A stretch of 64,000 bases of DNA from Subtercola boreus (GTDB lineage: Bacteria > Actinomycetota > Actinomycetes > Actinomycetales > Microbacteriaceae): assembly GCF_006716115.1 (NCBI RefSeq), contig NZ_VFOO01000001.1:3782001-3846000 (forward strand), read 5' to 3'. The position numbers and the translations under genes are program-made. The notes under the pieces are model-generated. The model was not told the DNA's origin. It ran no database searches and worked only from the letters and a program-made list of their open reading frames with translations. Below are positions 7,610-14,885 of the stretch, one piece after another (position 1 is the first letter of the stretch; every line of letters begins with the position of its first letter).

Positions 7610-8450
7610 CGGTGCGGATGGCCGTGACCAACGCGATCGGCTGGTCGAGCATCGGCGCGTGGCCCGTCTCGGGCAGCTGCGCGAAGAGCGCGCCGCTCGC
7701 CTCGACGATCGCGCGGGCCGACCCGTCCGTCACGCCGGTCTCGGCCCGCAGGTAGGCCAGCGGCCGGCGGAGCGCCCCGAACTGAGCCCTCAGTACCTCG
7801 CCGCCGAAGATGTTGCTGTCGAACTTCCAGCTCCAGCCGCCGGGCACCTCGGTGATGGAGTGGGTCGCGATGTGCCGGGCGACGTAGGGGAGCATCGACT
7901 GCGCCGGTACGGGGCGGAACCGTTCGATCATCCGCTCGGCGCTCTCGTACACACGCCGACGCACGGGCAGGAGGTCGTGCGACTCGATCGAGGTGAGCTC
8001 TCCCGGCGTGCCGACAGGGGAGTCGATCACGATGGCTGACCCGACGCTGGTGTCGGCGCGTGACGCGAGGTGTGTGGTGATCAGGCCGCCGAGGCTGTGC
8101 CCGACCAGGGTGAAACCGTCACCGAGGCCGGCGTGCCGCGCGACGGTGAGCACCTCTTCGCCCCAGGTCTCGACGCTGTACGTCGCGCGGTGCTCACTGT
8201 CGCCGTGGCCGGAGAGGTCGAGGGCGACGACCCTGCCATCGGTCGCGAGGAGGGGAGCGATGTGGTCCCACCAGCGGGAGTGCGCAGCGCCGCCGTGCAC
8301 CAGCACTATGTTCCGCCGGCCGCGCTCACCCCAGGTGCGGTACCGGATGCTCGCACCTGCGACGCTCGTCTCGAATACTTCCGGGGCCTGGGCGAGGGCC
8401 GCCGTGAACCATCCCGGAACGGTAGTCGTCGCCTCGGTCGTTGTGCTCAC
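7572..8450 (-). CDS. Alpha/beta hydrolase, possible acyl-CoA or ring-cleavage hydrolase
   Basis: A 292-residue alpha/beta hydrolase. Visible: the oxyanion-hole strand NIVLVHGGAAHSRWW, the nucleophile elbow LVGHSLGG (Ser), the acid region around IVIDSP, and the catalytic His in PETGHAPMLDQP. The GTG at 8450 is chosen because AAGGAG lies seven bases upstream. It is transcribed divergently from the benzoyl-CoA-reductase-like operon at 8587. C-C hydrolases of this fold open ring ketones in aromatic pathways, and others are thioesterases or esterases; sequence alone does not decide. Part of the catabolic island by position. Confidence 0.8.
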   Translation of the reverse strand: MSTTTEATTTVPGWFTAALAQAPEVFETSVAGASIRYRTWGERGRRNIVLVHGGAAHSRWWDHIAPLLATDGRVVALDLSGHGDSEHRATYSVETWGEEVLTVARHAGLGDGFTLVGHSLGGLITTHLASRADTSVGSAIVIDSPVGTPGELTSIESHDLLPVRRRVYESAERMIERFRPVPAQSMLPYVARHIATHSITEVPGGWSWKFDSNIFGGEVLRAQFGALRRPLAYLRAETGVTDGSARAIVEASGALFAQLPETGHAPMLDQPIALVTAIRTVIGAWVSRSGAL

Positions 8451-8586
8451 TGCGTGCTCCTTCTGGCCGCTCGAATACTCGACACTTATGGTGACAAAAT
8501 TGCAAAACTTGACAAACATCTGTCCGAGGCCCAGTCTAATGGAAGTTGTATTACGCCACTCTTTCGACGACGAGGCAGGGCTCTCG
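8451..8586. promoter_or_regulatory. Divergent promoter region before the reductase-like operon
   Basis: A distinctly A+T-richer stretch (8485-8520) contains two direct copies of TGACAAA (8492-8498 and 8510-8516). TTGACA at 8509-8514 may be a -35 box for the plus strand; a good -10 at the right distance is not evident (TCTAAT at 8535-8540 is 20 bases away). The direct repeats may be an activator or repressor site. Confidence 0.4.
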
Positions 8587-9753
8587 ATGACCGATTTCCG
8601 TCTCCGCGGCTTTTCGCGGCTGCAGGCTGCCGCGCAGGACCCGATCGGCTACGCCAGGTCATGGAAGGCGCGCACCGGGCGCCCGGTGATCGGTTCGTTC
8701 CCCATGAACTTCCCCTCCGAACTCGTTCACGCGACCGGCGCCCTGCCGCTGATCGTGCAGGAGAGTCGTACGCCCATCACCGAGGGCCGGAGCCTGCTGC
8801 CGGAGTTCTACTGCAGCTACACGCGGAGCGTCGCCGACCAGGCCGCGGTCGGCGAACTCGACGTGTTCGACGCCTTCGTGCTGGCCGATCACTGCGTGCA
8901 GCTGCTCGGCGCCGCAGACGTCATCCGCTGGGCGAAGCCGGAGACGCCGATGCACTTCGCCCAGTTCATCAGCTCGATGGACGACCCGTGGAGCGGCGCC
9001 CAGGTGCGCGACAAGGTCGACGCGCTGCGGGTCGAGGTCGAGGAGATCGTAGGGGTGACGGTGACCCCCGAGGTGCTCGGGGCCAGCATCCGTCTGTTCA
9101 ACTCCAACCGGCGGCTGCTGCGGGAGTTCTACGACCGGCGAAAGTCGGGGGCACTCCGCATCAGTGCGGGCGAGCTGCAGGTGCTGGTGAAGTCGAGCAT
9201 GGTCATGGACATCGAAGAGCACACGAGCATCCTGAACGACATGCTAGACGGCCTCGACGTCGACAGCGCCGCCCCGGCCTCGCTGGTGCGGCTGCACCTC
9301 TCCGGCCACTTCTGCGCGCCGCCCCGGGTCGAACTGCTCGACCTGATCGAGGAGTGCGGCGTGCTGGTCGTGAACGACGATCTCTACCACGGCACCCGCT
9401 ACATCTCGACGGATGTTCCCGAGACCGGCGATCCGTTCGACGCGCTGGCAACCTGGTACCTCGACCGCAACGTCTCGGCGCCCTGCGGCACCCGGGTGCA
9501 GCGGAACGTCGACTGGGACAGCTACCTCGTCGCCAGTCTCGAAGACAGCCGGGCCGACGGCGTCATCACGCTGATGGCGAAGTTCTGCGAGCCGCTGATG
9601 CTGTACTACCCGGAGCTCCGGCGGGTTCTGGATGATCGGGGCATCCCTGTGCTCCTCATCGAGACGGAGCATGAAGGGCTCGCGGCCGAGTCGGTGCGCA
9701 CCCGCGTCGAGACGTTCGTGGAACGTATCAGCAGAAAGAAGGTAGCCGCATGA
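8587..9753 (+). CDS. 2-Hydroxyacyl-CoA dehydratase / benzoyl-CoA reductase-type subunit (BcrC/HgdB-like)
   Basis: 388 residues, close to BcrC-type subunits (about 380-390). The family catalyses ATP-driven single-electron chemistry on CoA thioesters: dehydration of 2-hydroxyacyl-CoA or reduction of benzoyl-CoA. Visible: an N-terminal IGSFPMNFPSELVHATGALPLIV (the family start), then candidate Fe-S ligand cysteines in YCSYTRS (C76), ADHC (C103) and KFCEP (C334), the positions I recall as conserved in this superfamily, plus C243 in SGHFC and C300. A start at ATG 8539 would add 16 residues; 8587 fits the family length. It overlaps the next subunit by four bases (ATGA) and needs the activator encoded at 11143. 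Confidence 0.85.
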   Translation: MTDFRLRGFSRLQAAAQDPIGYARSWKARTGRPVIGSFPMNFPSELVHATGALPLIVQESRTPITEGRSLLPEFYCSYTRSVADQAAVGELDVFDAFVLADHCVQLLGAADVIRWAKPETPMHFAQFISSMDDPWSGAQVRDKVDALRVEVEEIVGVTVTPEVLGASIRLFNSNRRLLREFYDRRKSGALRISAGELQVLVKSSMVMDIEEHTSILNDMLDGLDVDSAAPASLVRLHLSGHFCAPPRVELLDLIEECGVLVVNDDLYHGTRYISTDVPETGDPFDALATWYLDRNVSAPCGTRVQRNVDWDSYLVASLEDSRADGVITLMAKFCEPLMLYYPELRRVLDDRGIPVLLIETEHEGLAAESVRTRVETFVERISRKKVAA

Positions 9754-11141
9754 CCCTCGAACTCCCACCCACCCGGCAGTCGCTCGACCTCTCGGCGACG
9801 AAGTTCATCACTCCCGAGAAGCCCGACAAGTCGAACCGTCTCGCCAGCACCAAGGCGGGCGGCAAGATGGTCGCCCAGTACTGGGAGAACATCTTCACGG
9901 CCAAGGAGCGCGGCAAGCACGTGGTCTGGTACAACGGCACGGCGCTGAACCCGATCTTCCAGGCGGCGGGGCTCGAATGGTGCCACGGGGAGGCGTTCTC
10001 GGCCAGGCTTGCGGCGATGCACCTCGAGGGCCCGGCCCAGGCTGCGGGCGAGGAGTACGGCTACATCGGTGAGCTCTGCTCGTACGCCCGCACCCACCTC
10101 GGCTGCGCCGTGATGACGCAGAAGGGCATCACCGAGAAACAGTCCGGCATCGTCGGCATGGTCGACCAGGACGAACTGGCCGCGAAGCTCCCCTCGCCCG
10201 ACTTCTTCGTGAACGCCTACGCCGGCTGCAGCACGGGCCAGCAGTGGGACGCGATGACGTACCGCGTGTTCGGCAAGGAGTTCCCGCTCTTCAACGTCTC
10301 GCTGCCGATGATCTGGGGCAACAAAAAAGACTCCGGATACCTCCGCGGCAGTGAGTGGGAGAAGACGCCGCTGTACGTCGAGGAGCAGCTGAAGAAGCTC
10401 ATCGAGTTCATCGAGTACCAGACGAAGACACCGTTCGACTGGGACGCGCTGTCAGAGAACATGTACTACATCAAGAAGGCCTCTGAGCTGCGGCTGGAGG
10501 CGATGGCGCTCTGCGCGGCCGCCCCGACTCCCGCCACCTACTGGGACTGGGTCGCCAGTATCGCGCCGATCAACTTCCTGCCCGCGAACCAGCTGCTGGT
10601 CGACTACTTCCAGGGCGTGAAGGACGAGATCGAGCAGCGCATCCGCGACAACGTCTCGGCCGTGGCGAACGAACGGTACCGGGTCTATTTCGACGGCATC
10701 ATGAACTGGAACAAGCTCGGCTTCCTGACCCGCAAGTTCGCTGAGTACGACGTGGCGGTCGTCGCCGGCCGCTACACGCACGACTCGTTCTGGCAGGAAC
10801 CCGACCTCATCGACCTCGACCGTCCGCTGCTCGGCATGGCCCAGCACTACCTGATCTGCCCGATCAACCACGGTCTGAAGATCATGGAGGAGCTGCTGCT
10901 GAAGCGCTGCGACGAGTACGGCATCGACGGTATCGCGTTCCATTCGACGCGCACCTGCCGCGCGATGACGAACCCGCAGCACATTCTGGCGCGCACCGCC
11001 GAGCGCGACCGCGGCATCAAGTCGTTCTTCTTCGAGGGCGATGTTGCCGACGCCTCCTTCTACAAAGACGAGTCGCTCGAGAGCGGCCTGGTCGCGATGC
11101 TCGAGTCGATCGACCAGCAGCGCTCGAAGGCGCGGGTGTGA
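9750..11141 (+). CDS. 2-Hydroxyacyl-CoA dehydratase / benzoyl-CoA reductase-type subunit (BcrB/HgdA-like)
   Basis: 463 residues, in the range of BcrB-type subunits (about 430-450). It should form the active-site heterodimer with the 8587 product. Candidate Fe-S ligands: C110 in GELCSYARTHLG, C160 in NAYAGCSTGQQWDAM and C403 in STRTCRAMTNPQ, in the same order as the CxY.R, TGC and KSC positions I recall in BcrB. The VKDEIEQRIRD stretch is also BcrB-like. Many members are anaerobic enzymes. Whether this one dearomatises a ring or dehydrates a hydroxyacyl-CoA cannot be settled from sequence; the surrounding genes favour a cyclic substrate. Confidence 0.85.
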   Translation: MTLELPPTRQSLDLSATKFITPEKPDKSNRLASTKAGGKMVAQYWENIFTAKERGKHVVWYNGTALNPIFQAAGLEWCHGEAFSARLAAMHLEGPAQAAGEEYGYIGELCSYARTHLGCAVMTQKGITEKQSGIVGMVDQDELAAKLPSPDFFVNAYAGCSTGQQWDAMTYRVFGKEFPLFNVSLPMIWGNKKDSGYLRGSEWEKTPLYVEEQLKKLIEFIEYQTKTPFDWDALSENMYYIKKASELRLEAMALCAAAPTPATYWDWVASIAPINFLPANQLLVDYFQGVKDEIEQRIRDNVSAVANERYRVYFDGIMNWNKLGFLTRKFAEYDVAVVAGRYTHDSFWQEPDLIDLDRPLLGMAQHYLICPINHGLKIMEELLLKRCDEYGIDGIAFHSTRTCRAMTNPQHILARTAERDRGIKSFFFEGDVADASFYKDESLESGLVAMLESIDQQRSKARV

Positions 11142-11142
11142 G

Positions 11143-12216
11143 ATGCGGGCGGTGGATGTCGCGGGCGGTGTGAGCGCGGTGGATGCCGCAGGCGCAGGCG
11201 CAGGCGCAGGCGCGGGTGCGGGCGACGGTGAGTGGTTCGTGATGGGCGTCGACCTCGGGTCGACCACGGCGAAGGCCGTCATCGTGGACAGTGGCGGCAG
11301 GATGGTCGCGTCGCGCGTCGTGCAGATGGGCGCCGTCAGCCGCGAGGGCGTGCGGGTCGCCATCGAGGCGTGCCTCGAGGATGCCCGGCTCACGCCCGCC
11401 GACATCTCGCGCACGATCAGCACAGGCTACGGCCGGCGGCTGGTGCCCTCGGCCGACAAGACCTTCACCGAGATCACCTGCCATGCCCGCGGTGCCGCTG
11501 CGCTTTCACCCGGAGTGCGCCTCGTGATCGACATCGGCGGACAGGACAGCAAGGCCATCGCCGTCGACGACGACGGCCTGGTCGACCGGTTCGCGCTGAA
11601 CGACCGGTGCGCCAGCGGTACGGGCCGGTTCTTCGACGTGCTCTGCCGTGCTCTTGAAGTCGACCTCGACGAGGTGGCGGCGCTCGCGCTCGCGGGAGGA
11701 ACCGACCTCGAGGTGAGCAGCATGTGCGCGACCTTCGCCGAGACGGAGGTGATCTCGTTGCTCGCGCAGGGTGCCGAGACCGCGGACATCTCGGCCTCGG
11801 TGCACCGCGCCGTCGCCGGGCGGACGCTCGGCCTGATCGCCCAGGTCGGCAAGGCCAGCCCCGTGGTGATGACCGGCGGTGTGGCGAAGAACCCGGCGCT
11901 GGTCGCGTTCCTCGAGGAGGCGCTCGGGCTTCCGCTCGAGGTGCTCGACGACCCGCAGATCGCCGGGGCGCTCGGCGCGGCCCTCATCGCGCGCGACGAG
12001 CACGCCGCGGCGCTGGCCGATGCTGCCGCTGCGCTGGCCGATGCCGCCGCCGCGCCCCTCCGGTTCGTCGCCGTCGCCGATGTCGGCCCCGAGAAGCAGG
12101 TGATCCCGGGCAACGCCGTCACGGCCCCGCACTGCGCCGACTGCGACGGCCACCTCGACTCGCACTCCCACCGCCCGGTCTCGGTCATCCTCCAGCTCGG
12201 CCCGGTCGGCCGCTGA
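11143..12216 (+). CDS. ATP-dependent Fe-S activator (HgdC/BadF-BcrA family)
   Basis: 357 residues, ASKHA-fold ATPase that transfers an electron from a reduced ferredoxin or flavodoxin to its dehydratase/reductase using ATP. Visible: the phosphate loop VDLGSTTAKAV (37-47), VIDIGGQDSKAI, the adenosine motif MTGGVAKNPAL, and the two cysteines that bridge a [4Fe-4S] cluster between protomers, C156 in NDRCASGTG and C195 in SSMCATF. Their spacing of 39 equals that of HgdC as I recall it (Cys127/Cys166). Only one activator gene is present, so a homodimer is expected, as in HgdC and unlike the BcrA/BcrD pair. Oddities: an Ala-Gly dipeptide run at residues 17-27 and a C-terminal extension with HCADCDGH (C331/C334). 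Confidence 0.9.
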   Translation: MRAVDVAGGVSAVDAAGAGAGAGAGAGDGEWFVMGVDLGSTTAKAVIVDSGGRMVASRVVQMGAVSREGVRVAIEACLEDARLTPADISRTISTGYGRRLVPSADKTFTEITCHARGAAALSPGVRLVIDIGGQDSKAIAVDDDGLVDRFALNDRCASGTGRFFDVLCRALEVDLDEVAALALAGGTDLEVSSMCATFAETEVISLLAQGAETADISASVHRAVAGRTLGLIAQVGKASPVVMTGGVAKNPALVAFLEEALGLPLEVLDDPQIAGALGAALIARDEHAAALADAAAALADAAAAPLRFVAVADVGPEKQVIPGNAVTAPHCADCDGHLDSHSHRPVSVILQLGPVGR

Positions 12217-12229
12217 CGCCAGCAGTCAG

Positions 12230-12274
12230 ACCGCCACCCGCCAGGCCGCCACCCGCCAGGCCGCCGCCCGGCCA
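12230..12274. repeat. Short GC-rich tandem repeat
   Basis: Two complete copies and a partial third of a 15-bp unit (GCCGCCACCCGCCAG) between the activator and the PaaX-like gene. Confidence 0.7.
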
Positions 12275-12306
12275 CGAGCCGACCGGGCGAACCGTAGGAT
12301 CAGAAT

Positions 12307-13167
12307 GTGACCACCGCAGCGAAAGCCGAGACCGCACCGCGGGAGCGCCGCGGCGGTCACGCTGAACTGGCCCGCGGAAGCTCCCGGTCGTTGCTGCTCA
12401 CGGTGCTCGGCGAGCTGGTCTGGCACTCGGGCGTCCCTGCACGCACATCGTCGCTTCTGTACGTGATGAACGGGCTCGGCTTCGAGGAGAGCGCGGCCCG
12501 GCAGGCGATCATCCGCGGCGCGGACTCGGGCTGGATCGAGCCGCACCGGCACGGCCGCGAAGTGAGCTGGACCCTCAGCCCGAGCCTCGTGAAGACCTTC
12601 GAGGAGGGGTCGCTGCGGGTGGAGTCGCTCGGCGATCCCTTCGAGAACTGGGACGGTCGCTGGCTCGTGCTGCTGATCACCGTTCCGCAGGCGCTCCGCG
12701 CGAACCGCAAGCGGCTCTACAGCGACCTGGAGTGGGCCGGGTTCGGCAACCCCTCAGCCGGCGTTTGGCTGAGCCCGCACACGGAGCGGCGCGAGCAGGT
12801 GTCGGCGGTCATCCAGAGACTCGGTCTGACCGACGACACGATGTCGTTCCTCGGAGAGGCCGACAGGGTGGGCATCTCCGAACAGGACATCGTGCGCCGC
12901 GGCTGGGACCTCGACGCCGTGGCGCTCGACTACGAAGCCGCCTTCGAGGCTTTTCGCGATGTGCAGCCGAGCGACGGCGACGAGAGGCTGTTCACGCACA
13001 TCCGCCTGCTGAGCGAGCTGCAGCGCTTTCCGTTCAGCGACCCCCAGCTGCCCGAGGCGCTGCTTCCCGACTGGATCGGCCGCCGCGTCACCCGCCACTT
13101 CCAGGCCCTCCGTGCGGCCTGGGCACCGGATGTGGCGGCCCGCTGGGCCGCCCTCAACGCGGCCTGA
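12307..13167 (+). CDS. PaaX-family transcriptional regulator
   Basis: A 286-residue protein with PaaX architecture: an N-terminal winged helix (SLLLTVLGELV, TSSLLYVMNGLGFEESAARQ, AIIRGADSGWI), a central ferredoxin-like part (KRLYSDLEWAGFGNPSAGVW) and the C-terminal PaaX helices (LFTHIRLLSELQRFPFSDP onward). PaaX proteins repress phenylacetate and related aromatic-acid genes and respond to aryl-CoA ligands. It lies 90 bases behind the activator gene, so it probably senses an acyl-CoA of this pathway. Start GTG 12307. Confidence 0.9.
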   Translation: MTTAAKAETAPRERRGGHAELARGSSRSLLLTVLGELVWHSGVPARTSSLLYVMNGLGFEESAARQAIIRGADSGWIEPHRHGREVSWTLSPSLVKTFEEGSLRVESLGDPFENWDGRWLVLLITVPQALRANRKRLYSDLEWAGFGNPSAGVWLSPHTERREQVSAVIQRLGLTDDTMSFLGEADRVGISEQDIVRRGWDLDAVALDYEAAFEAFRDVQPSDGDERLFTHIRLLSELQRFPFSDPQLPEALLPDWIGRRVTRHFQALRAAWAPDVAARWAALNAA

Positions 13168-13190
13168 CCCGCCGCGCCGCGCCGCGCGAT

Positions 13191-14882
13191 TCAGCCGCCT
13201 GCGGAGACCGACTGCGAAGCGGCGCGTGAGACCGGCACCGCGCCCGTGGCCGGTGCGGCGGGCCGCGCCACGAGCTCGCCCGCGGCGATGCGGTCGAGCA
13301 GCACGAACTTCTGCACCTTGCCCGAGGGCGTCATCGGGTAGGCCTCGACGAAGAACCACTGGGTGGGCGTCTTGTGCGCTGAGATGCGCTCGCGGCACCA
13401 CGCCTTCAGGCTTTCGGGCGTCGGCTCCGTCGACCCTGCCTTCAGTCGGATGACCGCGCCGACCTGCTCGCCCCAGCGCTCGTCGGGGATGCCCACGACG
13501 ATGGCTTCGGCGACATCCGGGTGCGCGAAGAGCAGTTCCTCGATCTCCTTCGGGAACAGGTTCACCCCGCCGCGGATGATCATGTCCTTCACCCGGCCGG
13601 TGATCTTCAGGAACCCCCGGTCATCCATCGTGCCGAGGTCGCCCATGTGCAGCCAGCCGTCGGCTTCGATCGTCTCTGCTGTCTCCGACGGCATGTTGTA
13701 GTAGGCCAACATGTTCTGGTAGCCCCGGCACAGAATCTCACCCTGCTGCCCGATGGGAACGACCTCGCCCGTCTCGGTGTCGACGATCTTCACTTCGAGC
13801 TCGGGGAGCGGCTGGCCCACCGTGGTCGACTGGTCGGCCGCGGTGTCGCTGATGCGGGTCTGGCTGATGACCCCGTGCATCTCGGTCTGGCCGAACAGGA
13901 TGCTGAACTGGCAGCCGAGCTCCTCGGTCACCCGCCGCACGAGAGCCTCTGAGACGGTCGCGGCTCCCGACCAGATGGTCTGCACGCTCGACAGGTCACG
14001 GGTGACGCGGTCGGGGTGTTCGAGCACGGCCAGCAGCATCGTGGGCACCATCAGCGAGTGCGTGCCGTGGTAGGTCTCGAAGAGTTCCAGTGTCAGGGCG
14101 GGGTCGAACGCCGGCATGACCACGTAGGTGCCGTGCACCGAGAGCGTCGCGAGTTCGGTGACCGCGCCACCCCCGATGTGGTACATCGGCATGCCGTTGA
14201 TGCAGACGCCGCCGTCGGTCATTCCGGCGCGCTCGCCGACGAACGCCGCCTCGTTGACGATGCCCTTGTGGTGGAGGAGTGCGCCCTTCGGGAAGCCGGT
14301 GGTGCCCGACGTGTACTGGATCTGTACCGGATCCAGCGGTGCGACGACGGGGAACTCCCGGCCGGGATCGCCCGACTCGAGGAAGTCTGCCCAGTCGGAG
14401 AAGCTGATCAGCTCGCGGAGCTCGGGTGCCGCGCCGCGCACCTCGTCGATGATGGCGCGGAGGTCGCTGCCGCGGTACTCGTCGACGAAGAAGATCCCGA
14501 CGGCACCCGACTGGGCTAGTACATACTCCAGCTCGTGCGCGCGGTACGCCGGGTTGATGGCGACGACGAGCATCCCGGCCATCGCGACGGCCTGCTGGAG
14601 GATCACCCAGTCGGCGGAGTTGGGAGCCCAGATGGCGATGCGGTCGCCCGGCTGGAAGCGGGCGAGCAGTCCGCGGGCCGCGCTCTCGGTGTCCCGCAGG
14701 TATTCGGCGTAGGTCCAGTGCCGGCGCGCGCCCGGATCGGGCTGGCCGTCGACCAGCGCGAGTCGGTCGGGTACGTGCGAAGTGGCCTCCCGCAGCAGCG
14801 CGGGCAGGGTCTGCTCGCGGATCCCGTCGCTCGCCTCGGAGGCCCAGCTGGAGAGAGTCAGGTTCGTGCTCAGGGCGTTCAC
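13191..14882 (-). CDS. AMP-binding acyl-CoA ligase
   Basis: 563 residues, ANL superfamily. Visible: the P-loop-like QYTSGTTGFPKGALLHH, the LFGQTEMHG motif (A5), the GWLHMGDLG motif (A7), GRVKDMIIRGGVNLFP (hinge A8) and the catalytic Lys near the end in MTPSGKVQKF. It activates a carboxylic acid to its CoA thioester. The GTG start has GGAGG eight bases upstream and lies three bases behind the stop of the preceding ligase, so the two are coupled. Two consecutive ligases suggest related acids or successive entry points. An Ala/Pro/Ser-rich C-terminal tail (last 30 residues) is extra. Substrate unknown; an aromatic or alicyclic acid is inferred. Confidence 0.85.
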   Translation of the reverse strand: MNALSTNLTLSSWASEASDGIREQTLPALLREATSHVPDRLALVDGQPDPGARRHWTYAEYLRDTESAARGLLARFQPGDRIAIWAPNSADWVILQQAVAMAGMLVVAINPAYRAHELEYVLAQSGAVGIFFVDEYRGSDLRAIIDEVRGAAPELRELISFSDWADFLESGDPGREFPVVAPLDPVQIQYTSGTTGFPKGALLHHKGIVNEAAFVGERAGMTDGGVCINGMPMYHIGGGAVTELATLSVHGTYVVMPAFDPALTLELFETYHGTHSLMVPTMLLAVLEHPDRVTRDLSSVQTIWSGAATVSEALVRRVTEELGCQFSILFGQTEMHGVISQTRISDTAADQSTTVGQPLPELEVKIVDTETGEVVPIGQQGEILCRGYQNMLAYYNMPSETAETIEADGWLHMGDLGTMDDRGFLKITGRVKDMIIRGGVNLFPKEIEELLFAHPDVAEAIVVGIPDERWGEQVGAVIRLKAGSTEPTPESLKAWCRERISAHKTPTQWFFVEAYPMTPSGKVQKFVLLDRIAAGELVARPAAPATGAVPVSRAASQSVSAGG

Positions 14883-14885
14883 TGT

